18,866 bases of DNA, taken from NCBI GenBank assembly GCA_913046025.1, contig CAJWRP010000001.1:1-18866 (forward strand). The letters are read 5' to 3'. Of this stretch, positions 6,635 through 15,417 are shown in pieces; position 1 is the first letter of the stretch, and the number at the start of each line of letters is the position of its first letter. A program made the translations under genes and the position numbers. The DNA comes from an uncultured Chloroflexota bacterium (lineage in GTDB: Bacteria; Chloroflexota; Dehalococcoidia; SAR202; UBA11138). The notes beneath the pieces are model-generated. The model worked only from the letters and a program-made list of their open reading frames with translations. It had not been told where the DNA came from and searched no databases.

Positions 6635-9118
6635 TCAGCCAGTCTTTACCTTGAATCGACGCAACCTCAGTGAGTTGCTGAGTACTGTTACAGAGCTAAT
6701 AGCCATAGCTCCAGCCGCCAAAATGGGATTTAGGAAGCCAAACTCTCCCAGCACAGGCTGCAATGCATTAGGCACACTGCCATCCGAGAAAATCGGATAC
6801 AGTATTCCGGCTGCGATCGGCACCAGCGCCACGTTATAGGCAAATGCCCAAAACAGGTTTTGCTTTATGGTTCGCATGGTAGCCTTGCTCAGGCTAATCG
6901 CAGTCGGCACTCCGTGAAGATCCGCTCCTACCAGGATGATATCCGCTGCTTCCATGGCTACGTCGGTGCCAGTTCCGATGGCGATGCCTACGTCAGCCTG
7001 GGCCAGTGCCGGGGCGTCGTTGATACCGTCACCAACCATCGCCACTGCCCTGCCCAGTGCTTGAATCTCGCTTATCTGTTTAGCCTTGTCCCTAGGGAGA
7101 ACTTCCGATACCACACTATCTACATCCAGTAGTGCCGCTATTGCCAGGGCCGTCTTCTCGTTGTCACCAGTGAGCATTACGACCTCAAGCCCTTGAGCTC
7201 TCATTGCCTTTACCGCGTCCTTGGACTCAGGACGCAAGGTATCCGCCACCGCAATGATGCCCTGCACCTCTCCGTTGGACCCGACAAACATAGCTGTCTT
7301 TCCCTGATTGGAAAACTCAACAGCCTTGGCCTCCAAACCGTTCAGGCGCAGTCCGTTTTGTTTCATCAAGGCGAGGTTACCTAGAGATAGAGTTGTTCCT
7401 TTGATCTCCGCCTTCACACCAAAACCGGGCAGCGCATTGAATCCCTTTACATCATCGAGTAATAGATAGCGCTCACTGGCAGCATTCACAATAGCCTGCG
7501 CCAGGGGGTGCTCAGAGAAGCGTTCTACAGACGCTGCCAAACGCAATAGCTCATCTTCTCCGATATCGCCCGTCACAATGTCCGTGACGGATGGTTTTCC
7601 GACAGTCAGCGTGCCAGTCTTGTCCAGCACAACGGTCTGGATCTTGTGAGCTCGCTCTAATGCGGCCGCACTTCTAATAAGAATGCCATTCTCAGCACCC
7701 TTTCCAGTTCCTACCATGATTGCAGCAGGCGTCGCCAGACCCATAGCGCAGGGGCAGGCGATAATAAGAACAGCAACTGCCGTCAGAATCGCATGGACGT
7801 AGGACGGCGTAGGACCGAGCACCATCCAAATGCCGAAGGTCACCAGGGCTACAACAATGACCGATGGCACAAAGTAGGCAGATATGAGATCCGCCATTCT
7901 CTGTATAGGGGCCTTCGAACCCTGCGCCTCCTCTACCAGCCGCACGATCTGCGAAAGCATCGTATCCCTACCGATGCCTCTAACCTGAAAAGTGAAGCTT
8001 CCTGTTGTGTTAACTGTGGCGCCAAACACGTCGCTCCCAACAGTCTTTTCAACTGGAACGCTCTCGCCCGTAAGCATCGACTCGTCAACAGTGGAGGACC
8101 CCTCTATCAAAAGCCCGTCGACAGGAACTCTCTCGCCCGGACGAACCAGTAACAGATCACCAACTTTAATGTGCTCTATTGGGACTTCTGTATCCACACC
8201 ATCTTTTACGACTCTGGCCGTCTTGGGTTGTAGCCTCATCAGAGACTTGATCGCGTTAGACGCTTTGTTTTTCGCCTTAGCCTCTAGGTATTTGCCCAGG
8301 AGAACCAAGCCGATTATAGCGGTGGAGGTGTCAAAGAAGGTCTCGACATCGTAGCTCTGAAAGAAGTCAGCACCCGAAAACAGAGTTACGGCAACACTAT
8401 AGAAGTAAGCAACAGACGTACCCACAGCAATGAGGGTGTTCATATTGCTGGTGCTGTGCTTCAGGGCACCCCAGGCACCCTTGTAGAACTGTTTACCTGC
8501 CCAAAACTGAATCGGTGTAGCCAGAACCAGGAGTAGGTAATTCATTTCAAAGGGAAGAAGACGCATGGCCGCAGGTATGAACATCAGGGCCATAATGGCA
8601 GTAGCACCCACCAAGCTAACGACAAATTTCCTACGCAACACCAGGGCGTCTTTCGGAGTTGCAGCGTCATCATCCTCGTCACCTACGACAGTTAACACTG
8701 CGTATCCGGAATCCTCAACGGCGTGCCGCATGTCCGAGATACCGACCACACCTGGTACGTATTCAATGGTCGCTCTTTCAGTAGCTAGATTTACATTTGT
8801 GGACATAACACCCGCAACAGAATTCAGTGCTTTTTCCACATGGCCGACGCAGGAAGCACATGTCATATTGCCTATGGCCAGAATTACTTTTTCGGTGCCA
8901 ACGCCGTACCCTGCATCCTCGACCGCATGAATCAAGTAATCTACCGGCACGTCCATTTGAAGCAAGTCGACTGTCGCCTTCTCTGTTGCCAAATTGACAT
9001 TGACTTCTTCGACACCGGCAACATCTTTAAGAGCGTTAGCGACATGTGAGACACATGACGCGCAGGTCATACCTTTGATAGAAATTGTTAACCTTCGCTC
9101 CACAGTAGATACAACCAT
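6635..9118 (-). CDS. copA: Copper-exporting P1B-1-type ATPase CopA
   Basis: An 827-residue heavy-metal ATPase, complete. Two HMA domains carry CxxC copper sites, both TCASC (C19/C22 and C87/C90). Then follow membrane helices from ~165, the actuator TGES (350-353), the transmembrane CPC (455-457), the phosphorylation site DKTGT (499-503), the SEHP nucleotide-binding motif with HP at 537-538, and GDGINDAP (697-703 region). The last helices keep YN (761-762) and MAISS (805-809), the signature of Cu(I) selectivity. It pumps Cu+ out of the cytoplasm using ATP. The ATG at 9118 lies three bases after the csoR stop and has AGAGGTAGG just ahead, so the two are cotranscribed and copper-controlled through CsoR. 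Confidence 0.97.
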   Translation of the reverse strand: MVVSTVERRLTISIKGMTCASCVSHVANALKDVAGVEEVNVNLATEKATVDLLQMDVPVDYLIHAVEDAGYGVGTEKVILAIGNMTCASCVGHVEKALNSVAGVMSTNVNLATERATIEYVPGVVGISDMRHAVEDSGYAVLTVVGDEDDDAATPKDALVLRRKFVVSLVGATAIMALMFIPAAMRLLPFEMNYLLLVLATPIQFWAGKQFYKGAWGALKHSTSNMNTLIAVGTSVAYFYSVAVTLFSGADFFQSYDVETFFDTSTAIIGLVLLGKYLEAKAKNKASNAIKSLMRLQPKTARVVKDGVDTEVPIEHIKVGDLLLVRPGERVPVDGLLIEGSSTVDESMLTGESVPVEKTVGSDVFGATVNTTGSFTFQVRGIGRDTMLSQIVRLVEEAQGSKAPIQRMADLISAYFVPSVIVVALVTFGIWMVLGPTPSYVHAILTAVAVLIIACPCAMGLATPAAIMVGTGKGAENGILIRSAAALERAHKIQTVVLDKTGTLTVGKPSVTDIVTGDIGEDELLRLAASVERFSEHPLAQAIVNAASERYLLLDDVKGFNALPGFGVKAEIKGTTLSLGNLALMKQNGLRLNGLEAKAVEFSNQGKTAMFVGSNGEVQGIIAVADTLRPESKDAVKAMRAQGLEVVMLTGDNEKTALAIAALLDVDSVVSEVLPRDKAKQISEIQALGRAVAMVGDGINDAPALAQADVGIAIGTGTDVAMEAADIILVGADLHGVPTAISLSKATMRTIKQNLFWAFAYNVALVPIAAGILYPIFSDGSVPNALQPVLGEFGFLNPILAAGAMAISSVTVLSNSLRLRRFKVKTG

Positions 9119-9121
9119 GAC

Positions 9122-9427
9122 CTACCTCTTGTCAGCCAACGTATAGAGTTCGATCAACTCTCCTAATACCTCGTCCTCCCGACCCTCCTTCACTCCTGCT
9201 ATGACACAGGAATGGAGATGGCCTTCCAGCAGCTTTGATTCAAGCTTTTGAATTGCACGCCTTACAGCAAAGGTCTGCTTTAGGACGTCAACGCAATAGT
9301 TGTCATCCTCTACCATGCGGCGAATCCCCGCCAAGTGGCCTTCTATATAACTTAGGCGCTTAAGAGCATTTTGTTTAGCCGGCGGTAGGTCTACATATTT
9401 TCCTGCAGTTGGCATATCACATCCCAT
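9122..9427 (-). CDS. csoR: CsoR-family copper-sensing repressor
   Basis: A 101-residue all-helical repressor of the CsoR/RcnR family (ALKRLSYIEGHLAGIRRMV, then DDNYCVDVLKQ). The Cu(I) ligand set is intact: C45, H70 and C74, with the same 25- and 4-residue spacings as C36/H61/C65 of the M. tuberculosis protein. Without copper it should hold the operator at 9443-9457; copper binding releases it. The frame stays open upstream to 9556, but that part covers the promoter and operator, so translation should begin at ATG 9427 (or ATG 9415). Neither start has a strong ribosome site. First gene of csoR-copA-YHS. Confidence 0.93.
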   Translation of the reverse strand: MGCDMPTAGKYVDLPPAKQNALKRLSYIEGHLAGIRRMVEDDNYCVDVLKQTFAVRRAIQKLESKLLEGHLHSCVIAGVKEGREDEVLGELIELYTLADKR

Positions 9428-9440
9428 CGCTGATAACTCA

Positions 9441-9459
9441 TACCCCCCCGGAGGGGGTT
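9441..9459 (-). promoter_or_regulatory. CsoR-type operator
   Basis: A run of seven C (9443-9449) and a run of five G (9453-9457) around GGA form a C-tract/G-tract inverted repeat flanked by T/A, the pattern of known CsoR operators. It lies immediately downstream of the -10 box, over the likely transcription start, so binding would block initiation. Confidence 0.75.
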
Positions 9460-9464
9460 TGACT

Positions 9465-9492
9465 ATTATAGCACTTTGACAAATGCAACCAA
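9465..9492 (-). promoter_or_regulatory. Promoter of the csoR-copA-YHS operon
   Basis: A perfect TATAAT (9470-9465, minus strand) with a weak -35, TTGGTT (9492-9487), 16 bases upstream. The start point would be near 9458, inside the operator, leaving a leader of about 30 bases before the csoR ATG. Confidence 0.65.
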
Positions 9493-9629
9493 ATGGATAA
9501 TTAATTTGCGAACCGATCTCACCTGCCGCAATTGCACACCAACAAAAAAACGCCATTCAGAATCCGCTTATACAAATACAATTTAGTAGAAACAACGTAA
9601 GGAAGTCGTGATGCTTAGAGCGACGAACA

Positions 9630-9660
9630 AAAGGCCGAGATTATGAAAATCTCGGCCTTT
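9630..9660 (-). terminator. Terminator after lexA
   Basis: A perfect 12-bp stem, AAAGGCCGAGAT (9630-9641) with ATCTCGGCCTTT (9649-9660), and a 7-base loop. The T-rich end of the stem makes it work on the minus strand, 30 bases beyond the lexA stop, and it shields the copper operon promoter from lexA transcription. Confidence 0.8.
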
Positions 9661-9690
9661 GAGTTGCAAGTTTAGGTAAGTGAGGAATGC

Positions 9691-10338
9691 CTAGATGGAA
9701 CGAATCACCCCTACGACCCGGCCCCGAATGGCCACTCGATCTGCTGGAACCATAATAGGCTCCATGGTCGGATTCTCCGGTTGCAATCGCACCATATTAC
9801 CTTCCAAGAAAAAGCGCTTCAAAGTCACTTCCTCCAAGTCGATGATCTCGGCCGCAACCATGTCTCCGGTTTCCGCCTGGCTAACCGGCTCCATAAGCAC
9901 AAGGTCACCATCGGCGATAAATGCGTCTATCATGGAATCGCCCTTAACGCGCAGCCCATAAACGTTTGTCTTTCCCCCTGTTAAGAAGGAAGGCAGATCC
10001 ATAGTTTCAAACTCGTCAGATTGCCTGTCGGCTGCGGCGGGAATGTGCAGAGGCTGACCAGCGGCGATGTTTCCGATCAGGGGAACGCTCACTATATCCA
10101 TCTTCGGTCCACGCTGCACGCCAACTAACTCTATGCCTCGAGAAACCTCAGGTAACCGTCGAAGGTAACCTTCACGCTGCAAAATATGCAGGTTATAGTC
10201 CACTACGGACGTCGAACTGATTTCACATCCGCCCTGAATATCTCGTACAGTTGGAGGAAATTGATGGTCTTCCATGAACCCACGAATATAATCCAAGATC
10301 CTGTCTTGACGCGGTGACAATTTGCCTTTGACTTTCAC
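9691..10338 (-). CDS. lexA: LexA SOS repressor
   Basis: A 215-residue LexA. The N-terminal winged helix (about 7-70: LSPRQDRILDYIRGFM, FPPTVRDI, STSVVDYNLHILQREGYL) binds DNA; the C-terminal S24 peptidase domain holds the self-cleavage site A93-G94 (NIAAGQP), the catalytic Ser in GDSM (S135) and Lys in TLKRF (K174). RecA-induced self-cleavage would relieve repression of DNA repair genes. Start: GTG at 10338 sits five bases after GGGAGG; an in-frame GTG at 10356 lacks a ribosome site. The gene is single, followed by a strong terminator and preceded by a promoter overlaid with inverted repeats. The recognition helix differs from the E. coli type, so its operator need not match CTGT-N8-ACAG. Confidence 0.96.
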   Translation of the reverse strand: MKVKGKLSPRQDRILDYIRGFMEDHQFPPTVRDIQGGCEISSTSVVDYNLHILQREGYLRRLPEVSRGIELVGVQRGPKMDIVSVPLIGNIAAGQPLHIPAAADRQSDEFETMDLPSFLTGGKTNVYGLRVKGDSMIDAFIADGDLVLMEPVSQAETGDMVAAEIIDLEEVTLKRFFLEGNMVRLQPENPTMEPIMVPADRVAIRGRVVGVIRSI

Positions 10339-10392
10339 TGCAGCCTCCCGGCTCACCGAAATTTATCGGCATGCGCTGGTTTAAAGTACTAA

Positions 10393-10433
10393 TGTTCTGA
10401 TGGAGAATATCAGTTTTAGAACAGACGTGTCAA
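10393..10433 (-). promoter_or_regulatory. lexA promoter with overlapping inverted repeats (likely LexA operator)
   Basis: On the minus strand TTGACA (10433-10428) and TATTCT (10409-10404) are 18 bases apart. Two inverted repeats overlap them: TGTTCT/AGAACA (10393-10398 with 10418-10423) and CTGAT/ATCAG (10397-10401 with 10409-10413). The position between -35 and +1 fits autorepression. Whether LexA binds either repeat is inferred. Confidence 0.55.
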
Positions 10434-10457
10434 GTGCAATTAAGTAGTATATTTTCA

Positions 10458-10487
10458 TTGACTGAAAGAAAGGCTGAATGGTACAAT
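10458..10487 (+). promoter_or_regulatory. Promoter of the cupredoxin lipoprotein gene
   Basis: TTGACT (10458-10463) and TACAAT (10482-10487) are separated by 18 bases, about 90 bases ahead of the GTG start. It fires away from lexA. Confidence 0.6.
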
Positions 10488-10578
10488 GTGAAATAGTTCA
10501 CTAATATGAAATGCGGTCACATGGAAGCCTGGAAGAGACGCAGTTAATTAGCGGATTACCAATAATAGAGGAGGACCC

Positions 10579-11049
10579 GTGGTTAGAAGAAGATTTGTCC
10601 CCATGGCGGTAGTTATCTCAATAGTATCTATCCTGTTGGTTGCTTGCGGCGGCGGTACAACACCGGCTCCCGCTACACCCCAGCCAGCATCTCCTCCGCC
10701 TCCACCACCTGCCGTAGCTCCAGCCGCACCCAGTGCCCCCAGTGGTTTGGCACCTTCAGCAGCTTCTGGAGACCAATTCGAAGTTACGTTAGCTGACCCG
10801 GGCGGATCAGGTGCCTACTTGTTCAACCCCACAGACTTGACCTTCGACGTCGGCGAGACAGTAAGCCTTGCCCTTAAATCTGAGAGCGAATTCCACACAT
10901 TCACCGTGGACGGCCTTGGAATTGACGAATCCATCGGTGGAGGTGAAACTGCATCCTTAACTTTCACCTTCGACGAGGCGGGAACTTTCGAGTTGATATG
11001 CGTACCTCACGAGGCACTAGGCATGGTGGGCACGATAACTGTTAAGTAA
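10579..11049 (+). CDS. Cupredoxin-domain (blue copper) lipoprotein
   Basis: A 156-residue secreted protein. Residues 3-22 are a type II signal peptide with the lipobox LLVAC, so C23 is lipidated and the protein is anchored on the outer face of the membrane. Residues 27-65 are a Pro/Ala-rich linker. Residues ~66-156 form a plastocyanin-like beta barrel with the full type-1 copper set: H106 (EFHTF), then C141, H144 and M149 in CVPHEALGM. It should carry single electrons outside the cell membrane or bind copper. The GTG at 10579 follows AGGAGG with ideal spacing. Single gene with its own promoter and a strong terminator; it lies near the copper operon but on the other strand, and shared control is not shown. 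Confidence 0.92.
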   Translation: MVRRRFVPMAVVISIVSILLVACGGGTTPAPATPQPASPPPPPPAVAPAAPSAPSGLAPSAASGDQFEVTLADPGGSGAYLFNPTDLTFDVGETVSLALKSESEFHTFTVDGLGIDESIGGGETASLTFTFDEAGTFELICVPHEALGMVGTITVK

Positions 11050-11071
11050 CAATCCCAATCACGCATGATTA

Positions 11072-11106
11072 AAAGACGCTCCCGCTGTTGCAGCGGGAGC
11101 GTCTTT
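11072..11106 (+). terminator. Strong terminator after the cupredoxin gene
   Basis: A perfect 16-bp stem (11072-11087 with 11091-11106) with a 3-base loop TTG, A-rich on the left and T-rich on the right. It begins 22 bases after the stop codon. The T-tract is short (TTTCGCTTTT). Confidence 0.85.
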
Positions 11107-11171
11107 CGCTTTTACGTGGCCATGGCCGCATAAAAGCGGTGTTTTCGACATCGGAATAGCTAAGTCTTATA

Positions 11172-11200
11172 TTGACGCCAGTTATGCTCATCCCTATACT
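11172..11200 (+). promoter_or_regulatory. dnaN promoter
   Basis: TTGACG (11172-11177) and TATACT (11195-11200) with exactly 17 bases between them. Transcription would start near 11207, which rules out translation from the in-frame TTG at 11172 and supports the ATG at 11232. Confidence 0.75.
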
Positions 11201-11231
11201 ACTCCTAGCTACTAAAGGGGGGTGTAGAGGC

Positions 11232-12365
11232 ATGCGGCTATCATGTTTGCAAGAGAATCTGGTACGAGGCCTTTCGACGGTTGGAAGGGCTGTAAATACT
11301 AGGACCACGCTCCCCATAACCCAGAACGTTCTCCTCTCCACCGATCAGTCACAGCTCAAGTTGGCAGCCACGAACCTGGAGATTGCCATCACGACCTGGA
11401 TCGGCGCGCAGGTGGAAGAAGAAGGCGCCATAACCATCCCCGCAAGGCTGCTCACCGAGTTCGTGAACTCCTTACCTTCCGATCGCATCGATATAGAATC
11501 CACTCCTCAGCCAAAGGGCCTGGCCTTAAAATGCGCCAGCTTCGAGGCCAATATCAATGGCACCGATGCTGACGACTTCCCGCCAATCCCCACAGTAGAA
11601 TCTGGCGTTGTAGGTAAGTTCGATCCCAAAGTCTTGCGAGAAGCTATCGCCCACGTTGCATTCGCAGCAGCTACTGAAGACTCCAGGCCAGTGTTAACAG
11701 GTGTGAAGGTGGAAATTACAGGCGACGATTTCACCTTCGCAGCTGCGGACGGCTTCAGGCTAGCCGTTTATAAGGGTAAGTTGGCGGAGCCTATGCCCGA
11801 GGAAATCAGCTTCATCATTCCGTCCCGTTCAATGCAAGAGGTGAATCGAATTCTTGGCTCTCAGGAAGAGTTAGTGGAGTTCACCGTGACTCCGACAAAA
11901 AGCCAGGCCCTGTTCAAGCTTAACAACGTAGAGATCGTTTCCCAGCTAATCCAGGGTACCTTCCCTAACTACGCCCAGCTGATACCGCAGAGCTACGGCA
12001 CCAGGGCAATTGTTGAGCTAGGAGAATTCCTGAGGGCGACGAGAACGGCGTCCATCTTCGCCAGAGACGGCAGCGGCATCGTTCGTCTGCAGATGTCTAG
12101 TGGCGATAATGGCTCTACGGGCAGCCTGCAGATCTCATCTAGAGCCGAAGAGTTAGGCGACAACCAGGGCGAGATCAAGGCCGAGGTTGAGGGCGACGAC
12201 TCCAAAATAGCCTTCAATGCCAAATACTTGTCCGAGGTCCTGGATGTTCTGGGAACGGGCAGTGTAGCGCTAGAAACCACGTCACCATCGAGTCCAGGCG
12301 TTCTCAAGCTAGTAGACAGCGACGACTACATACACGTAGTCATGCCGATGTTTGTTCAATGGTGA
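11232..12365 (+). CDS. dnaN: DNA polymerase III subunit beta (sliding clamp)
   Basis: A 377-residue protein, the normal length for the bacterial clamp. All three clamp domains are there: MRLSCLQENLVRGLSTVGRAV opening domain 1 with LPITQNVLL and ATNLEIAI; domain 2 from ~125 with ATEDSRPVLTGV and AADGFRLAV; domain 3 from ~245 with GTFPNYAQLIP and the C-terminal DDYIHVVMPM. The ring tethers polymerase and repair enzymes to DNA. The ATG at 11232 lies after AGAGG and downstream of its own promoter. dnaA, recF and gyrB are not next to it here; the gene sits alone between the cupredoxin gene and a convergent mutase operon. Confidence 0.97.
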   Translation: MRLSCLQENLVRGLSTVGRAVNTRTTLPITQNVLLSTDQSQLKLAATNLEIAITTWIGAQVEEEGAITIPARLLTEFVNSLPSDRIDIESTPQPKGLALKCASFEANINGTDADDFPPIPTVESGVVGKFDPKVLREAIAHVAFAAATEDSRPVLTGVKVEITGDDFTFAAADGFRLAVYKGKLAEPMPEEISFIIPSRSMQEVNRILGSQEELVEFTVTPTKSQALFKLNNVEIVSQLIQGTFPNYAQLIPQSYGTRAIVELGEFLRATRTASIFARDGSGIVRLQMSSGDNGSTGSLQISSRAEELGDNQGEIKAEVEGDDSKIAFNAKYLSEVLDVLGTGSVALETTSPSSPGVLKLVDSDDYIHVVMPMFVQW

Positions 12366-12462
12366 TAAATCTGTAGCTGACGGAGTCCCCTTCAAGGCTA
12401 CTGTCTCACTGAGTAGAACCCACAGAGTCCGTGCTCTACCCCTTCTCGAACCCGGCCAGATA

Positions 12463-13209
12463 TTAATTTCTATTTCTCTGGGCGTCGCGATGAAAAAGAA
12501 TGCCGTCATAGATTAACGGTTCGATGCCATCGCCATGCTTGGCGTCTATGGCAAACACCTGGCGTTTCCACCCATCCTCTAGTTCGTCATTACCCAACAG
12601 GATGCGAGCCTGCTCAACAAATTGCTCACTCTCGGACAGCCCTTTTCTGACGTTGACGGCGACGATATGTGCGTGTTCAGTCTGCCCCGATTTCATCAGA
12701 GTTATAACGTCACCCAGAGGTGCCAAGACAGTAATAAAGGTGTCCACGAACTTGTGTATGGCCACGTCGACTTGGCCTGCCCCGGCAGTCTCCACAAGCA
12801 CCACATCGCAAAAAGTGGCCGACGCACTAGCGATTGCAGGCAGCGCAACCGTTAGAGCGTCCGGCGCACCTCTGGTTCCGAGACTGCGAATGAACACTCC
12901 GTCGTCCATGTAGGAGTCGCGCATACGAATCCGGTCGCCAAGCAGTGCCCCGCTGGATATATCGGATGTTGGGTCGATCGCCAGCACGACCACACGTAGG
13001 CCTTTTTTTCGCAAAACTGGAAGCATCTGAGCTATTAAGGTGCTTTTGCCCACGCCTGCCACGCCACTGGCGCCTACAACGTGCGCTCTGTCAGCGGCGA
13101 GGCCGATGCCTTCGTTGGACAATATTTCAGCAGCAGTGGATGGCGAATCCTGCAACAGCGAAATCAATCGAGCCAGGTGACCTCTTTGTTCATTTGATAT
13201 AACAGCCAT
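12463..13209 (-). CDS. MeaB/ArgK-family P-loop protein (acyl-CoA mutase chaperone) with an altered NKxD motif
   Basis: A 248-residue G3E-type P-loop protein. Walker A is GVAGVGKS (49-56); the family signature DPTSDISSGALLGDRIRM (79-96) matches MeaB; the Walker B/switch part is ETAGAGQ (140-146); DAKHGDGIEPL (222-232) matches the usual SAxxGxGI. Known relatives use GTP to gate cobalamin loading of methylmalonyl- or isobutyryl-CoA mutase. Two oddities: the guanine-specificity motif NKxD is replaced by NVRK (186-189), and at 248 residues it is shorter than the usual ~320, lacking much of the C-terminal dimerisation part. The ATG at 13209 is three bases after the mutase stop, so the two are translated together. 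Function as mutase chaperone is strongly suggested by this; nucleotide preference is open. Confidence 0.9.
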   Translation of the reverse strand: MAVISNEQRGHLARLISLLQDSPSTAAEILSNEGIGLAADRAHVVGASGVAGVGKSTLIAQMLPVLRKKGLRVVVLAIDPTSDISSGALLGDRIRMRDSYMDDGVFIRSLGTRGAPDALTVALPAIASASATFCDVVLVETAGAGQVDVAIHKFVDTFITVLAPLGDVITLMKSGQTEHAHIVAVNVRKGLSESEQFVEQARILLGNDELEDGWKRQVFAIDAKHGDGIEPLIYDGILFHRDAQRNRN

Positions 13210-13212
13210 AGC

Positions 13213-15321
13213 CTATCCATCCACCAAGAAGGCGATCTTCTTTTTCGCCAGCGCTTCGCCCAACCGCTCCACAATCTCATGCAAAGGTGTATCTGGCAAA
13301 AACAAAGGCCCTACTCCCAGCTGTTCTTCCAGCACAATCTTATCGTCGGGCAAGATTATGCCTCCTCCTGTGATAAGTATGTCATCTCTTTCATATTTCT
13401 TCAGCTCTTCCTGTAAACGGCCGTAAAACACTGTAGGTGAGCCAATGTGGCAGCTGAGACCGATTGCGTCCACGTCTTCCTCAACGGCGGCCTTGGCAAC
13501 CTCCTGCATTGAGCAGTGCAGACCAGCGTAGATTACCTCTGCTCCCATTGAACGAAGCAGGTCAGCCAGTATCCATATTCCTCTTGTATGCCCATCAAGC
13601 CCACCCTTAGCGAGCAAAATTCTAACCGGCTTCGAGAATCGCTTTCCCTGAGTAACGTCCCGCAGTTCCTGTGACGACAGCCCCGGCGATATGACGTCCC
13701 GTTCTTGGTATTCACCCCACACCTGTTGCAGTGCCTTCGATATCTCACCCACGGTAGCGTAAGTGGATACGGCATCAATAAGCGCGGGCATTACATTCTC
13801 GCCTGAAGACGCGACCTGTCGCAGATTATCCAAGGCTCGCAGAACTACTTCATCAGAACGCTTTGCCTTGACGATTTTGAGCCTCTCAATCTGGCGCTGC
13901 TCAAAACCACGGCGGCCGGCGATCTCTTCCATTAGGTCCTGAATGTTACCTTCCTCTGCATCCGAGTCTTCGAAAATGTTCACGCCGACTATTTTGCGGT
14001 CTCCAGATTCCACATCTTTCTGGTCGTGAACGGCACTGGCGTGAATTGAACGCTGCGGGTAATAAGACTCAACAGCGGCTTCCATGCCCCCAAGCCTATC
14101 GATAGACTCGATCTCCCCCCACGCCTCTCTCTCCAGCCTGTCCGTGATGCTCTCCACCAGCCACGAACCTCCCAGAGGGTCAACCCAGTTTGTGATCTCC
14201 GACTCCTCTTGGACAATCTGCTGAGTGCGCATGGCAATCTTGAGGGCCTTTTCTGTGGGCGTAGAAAACACCTCGTCATATGAGTTCGTGTGAATACTTT
14301 GCGCGCCGCCAAGCATGGCTGCGAGACACTGCAAGGCGACCCTAACGATGTTGTTCATGGGCTCTTTGCGTGTGAGAGAAACGCCCGACGTCTGAGCATG
14401 AATACGACACCACTGGGAGCGAACGTCGGTTACTCCAAACCTCTCGCGCATGATTCTGGCCCACAGCCTTCTAGCAGCACGAAGCTTGGCAATCTCCTCA
14501 AAGAAATTGTTGTGGACATCAAAGAAGAATGACAGACGAGGTGCGAATTCGGTCACTTCCATCCCTCTCTCGATGGCCTTACTGACGTACCATGCGCCGT
14601 CGGCGATGGTGTAGGCCAGTTCCTGGACCGCGTTGGCGCCCGCCTCACGTATGTGATAGCCACTGATGGAAACAGGATGCCACCTGGGAGCATTCTTCGC
14701 ACAAAACTCCATAGTGTCCACGACCAGTTTCACGCCTTTATCCACAGGGAACAGCCACTCTTTCTGGGCAATATATTCCTTAAGGATATCGTTCTGCGTC
14801 GTTCCTCCCAGATTTTCCAGCGGAATGCCTCGCATCCGGGCAACGGCAAAATACATAGCAAGAAAAATGGCGGCAGGGCCATTGACGGTCATGGAAACAG
14901 AGATCTCGCCGATGGGGATATCATCGAACAGGTCTTCCATATCTGCTAGCGTGTCAACTGCAGCACCGTCCCAACCAACCTGTCCCTCACTAATAGGCTC
15001 GTCGGAGTCTCTCCCCATCAGCGTAGGCAGGTCGAAGGCGGTGGAGAGACCGGTACCTCCAAGTCTCAGAATCGTCTTGAAGCGATTGTTAGTATCGGTG
15101 GCAAGACCATGACCAGCGAACTGGCGGATGGTCGGCCTCCTGCCCCGGTACATTGTTGGATAAATGCCACGGGTGTAGGGAAATTCTCCTGGATCCCCTA
15201 TTTGATCTCGATAAAACTCACTCAGAAACTTGGTAAAAGGCTTACGTGAGTCTTCACCAAGCATCCCTAGCAGGGGCTCAAGAAACTCCTCTAGCCCCAA
15301 AAATCCGATATCTTCTGGCAT
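13213..15321 (-). CDS. Coenzyme B12-dependent acyl-CoA mutase, isobutyryl-CoA mutase-like
   Basis: A 702-residue single chain with a substrate-binding TIM barrel (~45-520) and a B12 domain (~565-700). The barrel carries YPTMYRG, TTQNDILKEY and SISGYHIREAGA with catalytic H223. The B12 domain has the base-off DxHxxG as DGHTRG (576-581) and the GG motif TGGGI; the usual SxL reads SCH (623-625). Numbered against P. shermanii methylmalonyl-CoA mutase (offset 21), Y89 is F68 and R207 is Q186, while H244 is kept. Phe/Gln is the pattern of isobutyryl-CoA mutase and IcmF; A95 argues against 2-hydroxyisobutyryl-CoA mutase, which has Asp there. It rearranges the carbon skeleton of an acyl-CoA by radicals. 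The ATG at 15321 follows TGAGGTGAA. Operon: ligase, 96 bases, mutase, 3 bases, P-loop protein. Confidence 0.93.
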   Translation of the reverse strand: MPEDIGFLGLEEFLEPLLGMLGEDSRKPFTKFLSEFYRDQIGDPGEFPYTRGIYPTMYRGRRPTIRQFAGHGLATDTNNRFKTILRLGGTGLSTAFDLPTLMGRDSDEPISEGQVGWDGAAVDTLADMEDLFDDIPIGEISVSMTVNGPAAIFLAMYFAVARMRGIPLENLGGTTQNDILKEYIAQKEWLFPVDKGVKLVVDTMEFCAKNAPRWHPVSISGYHIREAGANAVQELAYTIADGAWYVSKAIERGMEVTEFAPRLSFFFDVHNNFFEEIAKLRAARRLWARIMRERFGVTDVRSQWCRIHAQTSGVSLTRKEPMNNIVRVALQCLAAMLGGAQSIHTNSYDEVFSTPTEKALKIAMRTQQIVQEESEITNWVDPLGGSWLVESITDRLEREAWGEIESIDRLGGMEAAVESYYPQRSIHASAVHDQKDVESGDRKIVGVNIFEDSDAEEGNIQDLMEEIAGRRGFEQRQIERLKIVKAKRSDEVVLRALDNLRQVASSGENVMPALIDAVSTYATVGEISKALQQVWGEYQERDVISPGLSSQELRDVTQGKRFSKPVRILLAKGGLDGHTRGIWILADLLRSMGAEVIYAGLHCSMQEVAKAAVEEDVDAIGLSCHIGSPTVFYGRLQEELKKYERDDILITGGGIILPDDKIVLEEQLGVGPLFLPDTPLHEIVERLGEALAKKKIAFLVDG

Positions 15322-15417
15322 TTCACCTCAATTTTTTTGAATGGTTTTGTAAGTATTGAATGGATGAAAATTCCGAATCCAGTGGTCTTCTGTGAAGGGC
15401 CAATCGCCAACATCATG

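Noticed and set aside
9428..9556. Upstream extension of csoR giving a 144-residue protein
   Set aside because: It covers the -35, -10 and operator, and the extra residues have no similarity to the CsoR family.
11172..11231. Upstream extension of dnaN from TTG 11172
   Set aside because: The TTG is part of the -35 box, and DnaN proteins begin at the MRLSCLQENL type sequence encoded from 11232.
13533..15112. Several frames of 80-150 codons inside the mutase gene on both strands
   Set aside because: They are shadows of the strongly supported mutase frame.
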